DNA from: Pontibacter akesuensis
GTDB lineage: Bacteria; Bacteroidota; Bacteroidia; Cytophagales; Hymenobacteraceae
Assembly: GCF_001611675.1 (NCBI RefSeq)
Contig: NZ_CP014766.1
Coordinates: 4,154,001-4,218,000 of the forward strand
Reading direction: 5' to 3'
DNA: 64,000 nucleotides
Under the pieces are notes generated by a model. It ran no database searches. It was not told the DNA's origin and worked only from the letters and a program-made list of their open reading frames with translations. Positions 29,156-36,914 of this stretch are shown in pieces. Made by a program: the position numbers and the translations under genes. Within the stretch, counting starts at the first letter, position 1; each line of letters opens with the position of its first letter.

Positions 29156-29230
29156 GTTATCGATTCACACGTACAGCTTTCCTTTAGCTGTGATCACACT
29201 ATTGAAACTTGACCTTAAGAATAAGTATGA

Positions 29231-29260
29231 AAGGCCCCGTAACCAAAGTTATGGGGCCTT
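29231..29260 (+). terminator. Orphan intrinsic terminator
   Basis: A 13-bp stem (AAGGCCCCGTAAC with GTTATGGGGCCTT, one G-T pair) with a CAAA loop, followed by T5. It is more than 350 nt past the upstream gene's own terminator, implying another transcript. Confidence 0.88.
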
Positions 29261-29377
29261 TTTTTGTAGCATAACTTATACTTTAAGACAGGCTTCGCTA
29301 ATACTTGGCGTTGTCTGCCGCGCAGCTAGCGAAGCAAACTATAAAGGTTATATCTGTCATAAATTAGTTTTAATGCA

Positions 29378-29980
29378 TTAGGCAAGAATGCCCTTAAAAA
29401 TAATATTCACCAAACCATCAAACACGCTACCCGGGTCTCCAGGCAGTTCAGACATTAGCTCCCGCGGCACTTGTTGCGTGAAATCTGGATTCAGAATAGT
29501 TTCCAAGGCACTTGCATAAAGCAACACAGCCATTGCTCTGTTGGCATCCGCTCTGATATAACCTTTAATCATCCCTTCGTCAAGCAAAGCACTAAACCGC
29601 AGGAAAGCTGCGTCTGCCTTGTGCTGCTGTAACTGCTGCCATCCCGAAGGGGCATTTAGCTTAATGTCCCGCACAAACTCAGGATTAATATCGTGGAGCT
29701 TCATACCCACATAGCTGAATATCTGCTTTACCTTCTCCGGAAACGCTATGGCGGTGTCCTTTAAAATCCGCTCTACTTCCCGCTGAATCTCATGCCCATG
29801 CTGTCGGATTACTACATTAAGCAGTTCCTCCTTACTCGTAAAGTACTGGTACAGTGTTTTTTTGCTCATGCCGAGCCGCTTCGCTAGTTCAGCCATCAAC
29901 ACTTTGCTGTAGCCATAGGTAAAAAACATGCTTTTTGCCTCTGCAATTATTCTGATGCGTGGATTTTCAGTAGCCTCCAT
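29378..29980 (-). CDS. TetR/AcrR family transcriptional regulator
   Basis: A 200-residue regulator. The N-terminal TetR domain (about 8-55) has the helix-turn-helix AELAKRLGMSKKTLYQYF followed by SKEELLN. The rest is a helical ligand-binding and dimerisation domain with no recognisable ligand class. The gene is isolated: no divergent efflux or enzyme gene adjoins it on the usual side, where a 593-bp spacer follows. No palindrome was found next to its start, so the target is unknown. Confidence 0.92.
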   Translation of the reverse strand: MEATENPRIRIIAEAKSMFFTYGYSKVLMAELAKRLGMSKKTLYQYFTSKEELLNVVIRQHGHEIQREVERILKDTAIAFPEKVKQIFSYVGMKLHDINPEFVRDIKLNAPSGWQQLQQHKADAAFLRFSALLDEGMIKGYIRADANRAMAVLLYASALETILNPDFTQQVPRELMSELPGDPGSVFDGLVNIIFKGILA

Positions 29981-30573
29981 GGAGATAGATAGGGGTCAGG
30001 TTGAAGTATAACAGCTCCACAAATATACCGATATTGTTAAAAAGCCTATCCAGATATCACCCGATGCTGTAAACAATTAAAAACTTTGCAGGCTTTCAAA
30101 CAATCATCAGGGTATGGCAACAGTACTGATAAGCCCACCTAACAATTAGTACTTTCTGCAGCAACGGATGCAGCTTTTTACAGTAGTAGAAGTGTTGTCA
30201 TTGCATTTCTGCAGGGAGCATGTTTGGCAGGTAGAAATTTTTAAGGATTAAACTGCGTTTCCCGCTTTAGCCATAAAGCATCATAAACTCTCTGTTTTCT
30301 AATCAAAGTGCTAAATTGCTCCTGAATGCACTTCTAATGTTATCACAACGGATTAAAGACGGCAGGTCTAAAGCTATACATGTGGAACTATCGGTATTAT
30401 ATTATTGTAAAATTTATTATTCAGATACTTGTTAATTTGAGAGGCATAATTTAACTTGCATAAGCAGTTACAGCTAAGGCAGGTAACAAAGAACATCAGG
30501 TTTTACAAGTTAGTTGGTCAAAAAATACAAATCATATTTTAAGGCCTGTACCCTAAATTAAGCTTTTAGCCAA
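29981..30573. other. Long AT-rich intergenic region
   Basis: 593 bp with no ORF that looks coding, no strong hairpin and no RNA gene recognised. It must hold the TetR promoter and that of the 30574 gene. The last 60 bp include TTGG-N18-TATTTTAAG, a weak promoter-like arrangement. Confidence 0.5.
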
Positions 30574-30819
30574 ATGATCGACATCTTCAATCTCGTAGCA
30601 CTCTCTGGAATTTTTAACATTTTGTTTTTCTGGTATGCTTCTACCAAAATGAAATCAAAACCAGATCCGGTAAAAACTCTGATTGTCTCATTTGTTTTCT
30701 CTATTCCGCTTAGTTTCCTGCTGATTGGTGTTTATACAACCATGCTGGTGTATGCAGCAAAGAGTGGTGCAAGCGAAGATGCCATGTGGGAGTACATGGA
30801 GCAGGAAGAACTGCAATAA
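30574..30819 (+). CDS. Small two-helix membrane protein (81 aa)
   Basis: An 81-residue protein with two hydrophobic helices, at about residues 5-23 and 36-62, joined by a short basic loop (KMKSKPDPVK). The C-terminus is acidic (EYMEQEELQ). No family is recognised. The basic loop between the helices implies that both termini face outward and the loop is cytoplasmic. It has its own terminator and lies in a sparsely coding stretch. Confidence 0.65.
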   Translation: MIDIFNLVALSGIFNILFFWYASTKMKSKPDPVKTLIVSFVFSIPLSFLLIGVYTTMLVYAAKSGASEDAMWEYMEQEELQ

Positions 30820-30847
30820 GCATGATTAAATTCAACAGCATATAATT

Positions 30848-30871
30848 AAAGCCACCTTATAAGGTGGCTTT
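30848..30871 (+). terminator. Terminator after the small membrane protein
   Basis: A 12-bp perfect palindromic stem, AAAGCCACCTTA with its complement, followed by TTCT. Effective loop size is small. Confidence 0.7.
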
Positions 30872-30884
30872 TCTATTTTATGAC

Positions 30885-30933
30885 AAGTATAAAAGGGGCT
30901 GCTGGCATATTGCCAGCAGCCCCTTTTATACTT
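30885..30933. terminator. Motif-flanked 23-bp hairpin, bidirectional terminator
   Basis: A perfect 23-bp stem with a 3-nt loop. The outer ends are AAGTATAAAA and TTTTATACTT, that is, an inverted pair of the window-wide CAAGTATA motif; the inner part is the GC-rich GGGGCTGCTGGCA. It lies between two convergent genes. Confidence 0.85.
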
Positions 30934-30951
30934 ATACTTGAAAGGAGTAGT

Positions 30952-31194
30952 TTAATGGCTACCAGCACTGCTGCCGATGTCATTTCCTCCATCCTCTACA
31001 TCAGCGCTGCCACGGCTGCCGCTTTTCTGTGTGGGGGCACCGCCAACCTTACCTTTTATTATATCTTCATTGTCCACTATCTCGGGTTCACCAGTCGGGC
31101 GAATGTTTGGAACACTGTTACCCTTGTTAATGGTGTTGTTCACGTTCTCATCCTTCAACATTCCCTTGTCTTTATCTTTATCGTTCTTGCTCAT
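30952..31194 (-). CDS. Small hydrophilic hypothetical protein (80 aa)
   Basis: 80 residues rich in Lys, Asp, Asn and Gly with no hydrophobic segment. It begins with a charged repeat-like stretch (MSKNDKDKDKGMLKDE) and ends in a Gly/Ser/Asp tail. It is predicted to be fully disordered, like a hydrophilin. No family is recognised. It is the first of four small disordered-type proteins in 2.5 kb and is on the same strand as the N/R-rich protein at 31246, 51 nt downstream of it. A stress or desiccation role is inference from composition only. Confidence 0.65.
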   Translation of the reverse strand: MSKNDKDKDKGMLKDENVNNTINKGNSVPNIRPTGEPEIVDNEDIIKGKVGGAPTQKSGSRGSADVEDGGNDIGSSAGSH

Positions 31195-31245
31195 GTTCGT
31201 TAATTAATGGTTTAGGTAAAATATTTGAAAACTGCGACAGTCTCT

Positions 31246-31953
31246 TTATCTGTCGTAACGGTCATTGTCGTTCCAGTTACGCCTGTCGTTCCTGTTTTGA
31301 CGATACTGCTGCTCCCGATCAGGGTGGCGGCTGGTGTAGTCGCCATGATAGCTCTTCCGCTCACCGGTTAGCGGGTTGTATTGCCGGTTCCAATCCGGAT
31401 CATAATTGCTGGTGCCGTCGTATCCGTAGCTGAGTGAGCCGGCCTCATTGCCATAGTTGGCCCCCCCTCCGTTGCCATAAGAGTCTTGCCTGTAGTCTGA
31501 GTTAAAATTTCCAGTGCCATACGCATCGCGGCGCTCAATTCTGTCGTGCACGCTGCGGTGCTGCTGGTTGTTGTCGCCGCCATACCTGTTTCCATAGCCG
31601 CTGCCGCCTCTGTTGTATTGGTCATCTCTGCCTGAACTTGAATAGCCACCGCGGGAGGCACCGCCCTGGTCGCGGTAGCGGCTGTTCATGTTGTAGTTGT
31701 CATGATCGTAGCCGCGGTCGTGGTGCGTGCGGTAAGTATTGTTGTCCCTGAACCGCTCTTCGCCCCGGTTGTTGCCGCGCTCTGTGCTGCCATAGCCATT
31801 CCAGGTAGTTTCGTTGCGGTGGTCGCTGGAGGTATCGAGGCGGTAAGCGCCACGGTACGAATCCTCGTCTCTGCTGCGCCTCTCATTGCGCTCAGGAATC
31901 ATGCTTCTTTCGTTTCTATCGTTGTCTCGGTTATTCCAATTGTTTCTTTCCAT
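31246..31953 (-). CDS. Asn/Arg/Gly/Tyr-rich low-complexity protein A
   Basis: 235 residues dominated by Asn, Arg, Asp, Gly, Ser and Tyr, with almost no aliphatic residues. It starts MERNNWNNRDNDRNER and ends with an RNDRRNWNDNDRYDR stretch; the middle has Gly/Ser/Tyr runs. It is almost certainly intrinsically disordered, with RGG- and YG-type composition like proteins that condense or bind nucleic acid. No conserved domain is recognised. It is divergent from the similar protein at 32088, sharing a 134-bp promoter region. Long ORFs on the opposite strand are shadows of its biased codons. Confidence 0.75.
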   Translation of the reverse strand: MERNNWNNRDNDRNERSMIPERNERRSRDEDSYRGAYRLDTSSDHRNETTWNGYGSTERGNNRGEERFRDNNTYRTHHDRGYDHDNYNMNSRYRDQGGASRGGYSSSGRDDQYNRGGSGYGNRYGGDNNQQHRSVHDRIERRDAYGTGNFNSDYRQDSYGNGGGANYGNEAGSLSYGYDGTSNYDPDWNRQYNPLTGERKSYHGDYTSRHPDREQQYRQNRNDRRNWNDNDRYDR

Positions 31954-32087
31954 AGTGGTTGTGTTTAATGTTTTCTATACTTTTTAAACGGATGCCGGCC
32001 GCACAGGTTTACCAGCAGGCTTAACCCAAGAGCGGGTGTGTTCCGTAAGAAGTATAATAATTGTGATCATCATTAACCTAAAAAGCT

Positions 32088-32780
32088 ATGAACAACGAAA
32101 GAAGAGATAACTATAGAAGAAGAGATGAGTACCAGCCTGACAGCGATGCCCGTTGGCTGCATGGCCATCACCAGGGGCAAAACTCCGACCGAGGAAACTA
32201 TACTGTGGATTCCCATTTTAACCGGGGCTATGGCAATAATGCAAACAGTGCCTATGGCGATCCCGCTAGCTTCAACAGCAATGCAGACCAAAGCCAGATG
32301 TATCCACAGGGACGCTTTCAGGCAGGCGGAGCGCAATACAGTGGCCCCGATTATACTCAGGGCAACAACAGCGACAATCCCTACGGCATGACCTACGTGC
32401 CGAGAGACGATTATAATTCCAGCCGCCATTATGATGCGCGCGCCGATTATTCGAACAACGACTATGACAGTCCAAACCGTAAGAGCGGCTCAGACTACCG
32501 TTACGGAATGGCAGATGAGCGCTTTGGGCACGATGTCCGCCGCGGAAGCAACGATGGCAACTGGGATAGAAGCTCCCGGGGCGACTATGAGTCATACCGC
32601 CGCTACGAGCAGGGAAACCGCATGTACGACGATGATTACACAACCGGTTTCGCCGGGCGTAACTACTCTCGAAACGAGGTGCACTATGGTGAAGGAGCCC
32701 ATTACAGTGAGATGGATAACTGGCAGAGCAACAGCAATCAGGATTATGAACGCTACATGCGAGAGCGCGACAGGCGCTAG
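32088..32780 (+). CDS. Asn/Arg/Asp/Tyr-rich low-complexity protein B
   Basis: 230 residues with the same bias as its divergent neighbour: MNNERRDNYRRRDEYQPD at the start and RYMRERDRR at the end. Tyr, Asn, Asp, Gly and Ser alternate throughout and there is no hydrophobic core. The first 30 nt of the coding sequence share GATAACTATAG with gene C downstream, consistent with duplication. Probably intrinsically disordered. The absence of a signal peptide suggests it is cytoplasmic. Function is unknown; a role in condensates or stress protection is speculation based on composition. Confidence 0.75.
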   Translation: MNNERRDNYRRRDEYQPDSDARWLHGHHQGQNSDRGNYTVDSHFNRGYGNNANSAYGDPASFNSNADQSQMYPQGRFQAGGAQYSGPDYTQGNNSDNPYGMTYVPRDDYNSSRHYDARADYSNNDYDSPNRKSGSDYRYGMADERFGHDVRRGSNDGNWDRSSRGDYESYRRYEQGNRMYDDDYTTGFAGRNYSRNEVHYGEGAHYSEMDNWQSNSNQDYERYMRERDRR

Positions 32781-32850
32781 TACTTCCATTTAACTTATTT
32801 TTAATAACCGCAGCATCGATGCACAGAAGGTGCTGCCCAAACTTAAAACC

Positions 32851-33408
32851 ATGAGATACGACAGAGATAACTATAGCGATAGAGACAGGAACTACAGCCG
32901 TGAGGACAGAAGGGAGCGGAATGACCACCCGCGAAACTATTACAAAGCTGAGTATGGCCGTGATGCCGAAGGCTACCCACGCTACGAGCCCAACAGGAAC
33001 AATGAATACAGGCAGGAGGGAAGGCACGTGGGAAACATGAACGATTCCTACAACCAGATGTATGATACATCAAACTACTCTAATCAGCCGCGTCCGGTAG
33101 AGTACGGCTTGCACCATGCCACAGACGACGATCTGGACCGGGTTGACTACTTCCCTTATGCGGAAGGCCCTTATGCAGGCAGGGAAAGGCACTACAGCTA
33201 CAAAAAAGGCTACAATGCCAATTATGATAACCCTGAGGAGGGGGATCGATACCGCGATTTCGACAGCCGGGGCAACCACGGATTCCGTCACGACCCGGGT
33301 TATGGCGTGGAAGGTAATATGCACGAATTTGGAAACGACCACTTCGGAGACCGGGACCGCACGAGCAATAACAGGAACTACGGCTACTTTGGTGGCTATA
33401 ACAGATAA
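32851..33408 (+). CDS. Asp/Arg/Tyr/Asn-rich low-complexity protein C
   Basis: 185 residues from the ATG at 32851; an upstream GTG gives a poor extension. It starts MRYDRDNYSDRDRNYSRED, then alternates Arg/Asp/Tyr/Asn/Gly, ending in an NNRNYGYFGGYNR stretch. It follows protein B by 70 nt on the same strand and probably shares its transcript. It is intrinsically disordered by composition. A slightly more ordered stretch (LHHATDDDLDRVDYFPYAEGP, residues about 86-106) may be a binding segment. A terminator follows. Confidence 0.75.
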   Translation: MRYDRDNYSDRDRNYSREDRRERNDHPRNYYKAEYGRDAEGYPRYEPNRNNEYRQEGRHVGNMNDSYNQMYDTSNYSNQPRPVEYGLHHATDDDLDRVDYFPYAEGPYAGRERHYSYKKGYNANYDNPEEGDRYRDFDSRGNHGFRHDPGYGVEGNMHEFGNDHFGDRDRTSNNRNYGYFGGYNR

Positions 33409-33775
33409 AGCTGATGCACCTGAAACAATTTTGAGGAACAGGTGTAAAAGGAATCATATTTCCATCTGAAAAAGGCCGCGGCGTTAGCTGCGGCTTTTTT
33501 TATTTCTGTGGGTTTACTAGATCTGAGTGTGCAGAGCAGCTTTGGGAGGTTTGAAGTATGCACTTAATCTTCTGCTTCAGATAACACAGTGGCAAATGAA
33601 ATACATTTATTAAGGACTTTACAATCAATTCAGTAGAATTTATAATATCTAGTAATGCATTAAGCTAACTACACTCAGGAAAGGCTATGGAAAAATTATA
33701 CTAAGGCGCTGAACAACCAGGTCTTTGTGTCAGCTAAACATATTAAGACAGGCAATAAGAATACAGGCAGTGGAG
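33409..33775. other. Spacer upstream of the arsenic cluster
   Basis: 367 bp holding the terminator of the disordered-protein pair (33471-33500) and then AT-rich sequence with no credible gene. A plus-strand ORF starting here overlaps the ars promoter and is rejected. Confidence 0.6.
33471..33500 (+). terminator. Terminator after protein C
   Basis: A GC-rich imperfect stem (AAAGGCCGC with GCGGCTTTT, inner wobble) followed by T7. Confidence 0.75.
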
Positions 33776-33820
33776 TTGACATTCAGATAGATATGTCGTA
33801 TGTTTACGTCATACAACATA
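33776..33820 (+). promoter_or_regulatory. arsR promoter with overlapping inverted-repeat operator
   Basis: TTG at 33776 (as TTGACA) is spaced 20 nt from TATGTTTA at 33799 (close to TAnnTTTG). An 11-bp inverted repeat, TATGTCGTATG and CATACAACATA (one mismatch, 7-nt spacer), covers 33792-33820. It lies across the -7 box and the expected start site. This layout suits repression by the ArsR protein encoded next. Confidence 0.75.
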
Positions 33821-33829
33821 GCCCTATTC

Positions 33830-34171
33830 ATGACATTCACAAAAGCCACCGCATTTACCCAGGAACAGCAGGAGGTAGCACGAATTGCCAAAGTTCTGTC
33901 GCACCCGGCTCGTGTTGCCATTCTGCAGCACCTGGCAGAAACAAAGACGTGTATCTCTGGTGATATATCGAATGCGCTGCCTTTAAGCCGCACTACGGTT
34001 TCGCAGCACTTACAGGAGTTAAAGAACGCAGGACTTATCAAGGGGGAGATCAATGGCCTGACAGTGTGTTACTGCATTGATCAGGAGCAATACGACAAAG
34101 CCAGGCAGCTGCTCGAGGCAATGCTGCACAACATCAAAAGCACCTGCTGCGCCGATGGCTGCGGCTGCTAA
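33830..34171 (+). CDS. arsR: ArsR family metalloregulator
   Basis: The ATG at 33830 gives 113 residues; an earlier ATG at 33800 lies inside the operator and is unlikely to be used. The winged helix-turn-helix has AKVLSHPARVAILQHLAE and the recognition helix SRTTVSQHLQELKNAGLI. Arsenic- or metal-binding candidates are one Cys in the helix ETKTCISGD and a Cys cluster at the C-terminus (STCCADGCGC). As(III) would release it from the operator just upstream. It heads the arsR-arsI-phosphoesterase-ACR3 set, and the next gene starts 28 nt later. Confidence 0.92.
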   Translation: MTFTKATAFTQEQQEVARIAKVLSHPARVAILQHLAETKTCISGDISNALPLSRTTVSQHLQELKNAGLIKGEINGLTVCYCIDQEQYDKARQLLEAMLHNIKSTCCADGCGC

Positions 34172-34199
34172 CATAAATAATTCAACCTTATACTTCACT

Positions 34200-34730
34200 A
34201 TGGACAATCAAATATTTCCTCGTATGCACGTGAGCCTTTATGTGGCTGATCTAAATAAATCTGTCGCCTTTTATACTTCTTTCTTTGGTCAGGAACCGGC
34301 AAAGGTGAAGCCGAACTATGCCAAGTATGTCCTGTCCAGTCCGTCCCTCATTATTTCCTTTGTAGAAAACCCTGAGCGCGTGCAGCAGCACTTTGGCCAC
34401 TTGGGCTTTCAGGTGGAGACGAAGGCAGAACTGGAGCAGCGGCTTGCTGTTGCCCGGCAATTGGATTTGGTGGCGAAAGAGGAGACAGGCACCGCCTGCT
34501 GCTATGCCGTGCAGGACAAGTTTTGGGTTAATGATCCGGACGGCGTGCAGTGGGAGGTGTACTATTTTCATGAGGATGCCGATTTCAATGATCCGCGCTA
34601 CGAAGCAGCGGATGCCAGCGCTTGTTGCATGCCTCCGGTACAGGAGCAAAAGCCACTGGTGCAACTGGCTGATATCAGCATAATGAGTAGTAGCGAAGCA
34701 TGTAGCACACCCGGTAGCGGCTGTTGCTAA
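34200..34730 (+). CDS. arsI: ArsI/CadI-type VOC dioxygenase with Cys-rich tail
   Basis: A 176-residue vicinal-oxygen-chelate protein. The N-terminus (MHVSLYVADLNKSVAFYTSFFG) and the segment TACCYAVQDKFWVNDPDGVQWEVYYF are those of the ArsI/CadI group. The Cys-Cys pair in TACCYA is the trivalent organoarsenical site in ArsI, and His10 and the Glu in WEVYY fit the iron site. ArsI uses oxygen to cleave the C-As bond of methylarsenite. The last 35 residues add Cys pairs (ACCMPP, CSTPGSGCC) beyond the core, perhaps extra metal binding. Cadmium tolerance (CadI) is the alternative. Confidence 0.85.
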   Translation: MDNQIFPRMHVSLYVADLNKSVAFYTSFFGQEPAKVKPNYAKYVLSSPSLIISFVENPERVQQHFGHLGFQVETKAELEQRLAVARQLDLVAKEETGTACCYAVQDKFWVNDPDGVQWEVYYFHEDADFNDPRYEAADASACCMPPVQEQKPLVQLADISIMSSSEACSTPGSGCC

Positions 34731-34850
34731 GCAGTTGCATTCCTTTGGATAGTTACGGGGTTGTGTAGTTGGTTGATTATTAAATTGCTATCAGTCTTAT
34801 GTTGTAGTTATACTTTATATATCCCTCATCATTTATTCAATTTTATCCAC

Positions 34851-35627
34851 ATGAAGATTGCCTTTTTCAGCGATGTACATGCGAATCTGCCGGCACTGGA
34901 GGCAGTGCTGCAGGACATAGGGGAGCAACAAGTGGAGGCCGTTTATTGCCTCGGCGACTTAGTCGGCTATAATGTATGGGCAAACGAGGTGGTAAACCTG
35001 ATCCGGCAGCAGCGCATCCCAACTATTGCTGGTAATTACGACGAAGGTGTAGGCCTAAACAGTGATGACTGTGGCTGTGCCTACAAAACAGCGCAAGACA
35101 AGGAGCGGGGTGGTCAGTCCATCACTTACACAAATCAGATCATTTCTGATGACAACCGGCGCTACCTGCGCCACCTGCCGCGCCACATTCGGCTGGAGTA
35201 TGCATTACAGCCGGGGGAGCGGCTAAGCATTTTGCTGGTACATGGAAGCCCTCGCAAAATAAACGAATACCTTTTTGAGGACAGGCCGGATAAAAGCCTC
35301 TTGCGCCTGCTAACGGATGCCGGAGCAGATATTATGCTCTTCGGGCACACACACAAGCCCTTCCACCGCCAGCTGGCTTATGAGGAGAACGGGAGCACCA
35401 AGTATAAGCATGCCATCAACTTGGGTTCTGTGGGCAAGCCCAAAGATGGTGACACCCGCGCGTGCTATGTGCTGCTGGAGTTGCATGAGAACAGTCGTGC
35501 TGCCGATGCGACAAGCATAGATGTAAAGTTCAGGCGCGCTTCCTACAACGTGGAAGCAGCGGCCTGCGCAGTAGAAGAAAGTCTGCTGCCTAATGAGTTT
35601 GCCGACATGCTCCGCAAAGCGTACTAA
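34851..35627 (+). CDS. Metallophosphoesterase in the arsenic cluster
   Basis: From the ATG at 34851 the protein is 258 residues. It has the calcineurin-like set of metal motifs: DVH in FFSDVHANLPALEAVL, GD in CLGDLVGYN, GNYDE in place of GNHD/E, the His in LLVHGSP, and FGHTHKPF. It resembles the YfcE/MJ0936 subgroup of small phosphodiesterases. A Cys pair in DDCGCAYKT is unusual. It sits 120 nt after arsI and 33 nt before the ACR3 gene on the same strand, so co-expression with arsenic genes is likely. The substrate is unknown, and no arsenic role is established for this family. Confidence 0.85.
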   Translation: MKIAFFSDVHANLPALEAVLQDIGEQQVEAVYCLGDLVGYNVWANEVVNLIRQQRIPTIAGNYDEGVGLNSDDCGCAYKTAQDKERGGQSITYTNQIISDDNRRYLRHLPRHIRLEYALQPGERLSILLVHGSPRKINEYLFEDRPDKSLLRLLTDAGADIMLFGHTHKPFHRQLAYEENGSTKYKHAINLGSVGKPKDGDTRACYVLLELHENSRAADATSIDVKFRRASYNVEAAACAVEESLLPNEFADMLRKAY

Positions 35628-35660
35628 GAACCCTTGTCTCAGAACCAGTAATCAGAAAAT

Positions 35661-36746
35661 ATGACCAACTGTAACCCAACTTACAAGCGTAGCCGCCTTT
35701 CGTTCCTAGATCGCTTCCTGACGCTTTGGATCTTCTTGGCTATGGGCATTGGAGTAGCGCTCGGTTATGTGTTTCCTGAAGTGGAGGGCGTGATCAACAG
35801 CTTTCAGGTGGGGACCACAAACTTACCTATTGCCTTCGGTTTAATTTTGATGATGTACCCGCCGCTGGCCAAAGTGCGCTACGAGCAGTTGGGAAAAGTA
35901 TTCCGGAATATAAAAGTGCTTTTGCTGTCGTTGGTGGTGAACTGGGTGGTGGGGCCGGTGCTGATGTTTTTGCTGGCAGTGCTCTTTCTGCACGATCACC
36001 CGGAGTATATGGTGGGCCTGATTCTGATCGGGTTGGCGCGCTGTATTGCCATGGTGATGGTATGGAATGAATTGGCAGAAGGCGACCGGGAGTACGCTGC
36101 CGGATTGGTAGCCATTAATAGCATATTTCAGGTGCTCTTTTACAGCCTGTTTGCATATGTCTTCATAACAGTGCTGCCTCCATACCTGGGCATTGCAGGC
36201 GTAGTGATCAGCGTCAGTATGGGGGAGGTGGCTGAAAGTGTAGCCATTTATTTAGGAATTCCTTTTGCGGCTGGGCTGTTGTCGCGCCTTGTGCTGCGCC
36301 CTTTGTTGGGCGATGCATGGTACGAGCGTAAATTCATTCCGGCTATCAGTCCTATTACACTCTTTGCGCTGCTTTTTACAATTGTGGTGATGTTCAGCCT
36401 GAAAGGGAATACAATCGTAAGTATACCTTTCGATGTGCTGCTGCTGGCGGTGCCGCTTTGCATCTATTTTGCAGTTATGTTTCTTGTAAGCTTTATGGCT
36501 GGCAAAATGGTAGGTGCGGATTATGCGCAAAATGCGGCAGTTTCCTTTACGGCGGCAGGTAATAATTTTGAACTAGCCATTGCTGTGTCCATAGGTGTGT
36601 TTGGCATCAGCTCAGGACAGGCCTTTGTGGGTGTAGTGGGACCGCTTGTGGAGGTGCCAGCACTCATCCTGTTGGTGAAGGTGGCACAGTGGCTGCGGGA
36701 GCGCTTCTATACCTCTGAAACGGACAGGGCCTTAGTTAGCAGATAA
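35661..36746 (+). CDS. acr3: ACR3-family arsenite efflux permease
   Basis: A 361-residue inner-membrane protein with about ten hydrophobic helices. It has the ACR3 signatures [20 protein letters not shown], containing the conserved Cys for As(III), and [20 protein letters not shown] near the C-terminus. It exports arsenite using the proton gradient. It is the last gene of the arsenic cluster. The N-terminus contains a short soluble part ([18 protein letters not shown]). No arsenate reductase (ArsC) is present, so arsenate would need a reductase encoded elsewhere. Confidence 0.95.
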   Translation: MTNCNPTYKRSRLSFLDRFLTLWIFLAMGIGVALGYVFPEVEGVINSFQVGTTNLPIAFGLILMMYPPLAKVRYEQLGKVFRNIKVLLLSLVVNWVVGPVLMFLLAVLFLHDHPEYMVGLILIGLARCIAMVMVWNELAEGDREYAAGLVAINSIFQVLFYSLFAYVFITVLPPYLGIAGVVISVSMGEVAESVAIYLGIPFAAGLLSRLVLRPLLGDAWYERKFIPAISPITLFALLFTIVVMFSLKGNTIVSIPFDVLLLAVPLCIYFAVMFLVSFMAGKMVGADYAQNAAVSFTAAGNNFELAIAVSIGVFGISSGQAFVGVVGPLVEVPALILLVKVAQWLRERFYTSETDRALVSR

Positions 36747-36914
36747 ACCTTATAAGGTTTAAAGTAGCTTTCACGTGCCTAAAAGCTGACCCACACAAAA
36801 TATATCACAGCCAAACCACAGCGTCCTTAGGTAGTAAGAAAATTATGCTTATACCTAGCTCTCATAAAGAGCTGTAGGTGAAGTTCACCCCTTGCTTATT
36901 TTTATAGAACGCTG

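Larger units (their letters stand above)
28915..29377. other. Gene-poor spacer with an orphan terminator
   Basis: 463 bp between a plus-strand terminator and the end of the TetR gene. It holds a possible micro-ORF (29060-29155) and a second strong plus-strand terminator (29231-29260) not explained by any annotated gene. Confidence 0.6.

Noticed and set aside
31702..33457. Several hydrophobic ORFs antisense to the N/R-rich genes (for example 32272-33027 on the minus strand)
   Set aside because: They are shadows caused by the extreme codon bias of the disordered-protein genes; the sense frames have plausible starts and matching terminators.
33800..33829. Earlier ATG for arsR
   Set aside because: It lies inside the inverted-repeat operator and the predicted promoter start region.
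34077..34199. Upstream extension of the ArsI-like ORF overlapping arsR
   Set aside because: The ATG at 34200 gives the correct VOC N-terminus; the extension runs through the arsR coding sequence in another frame.
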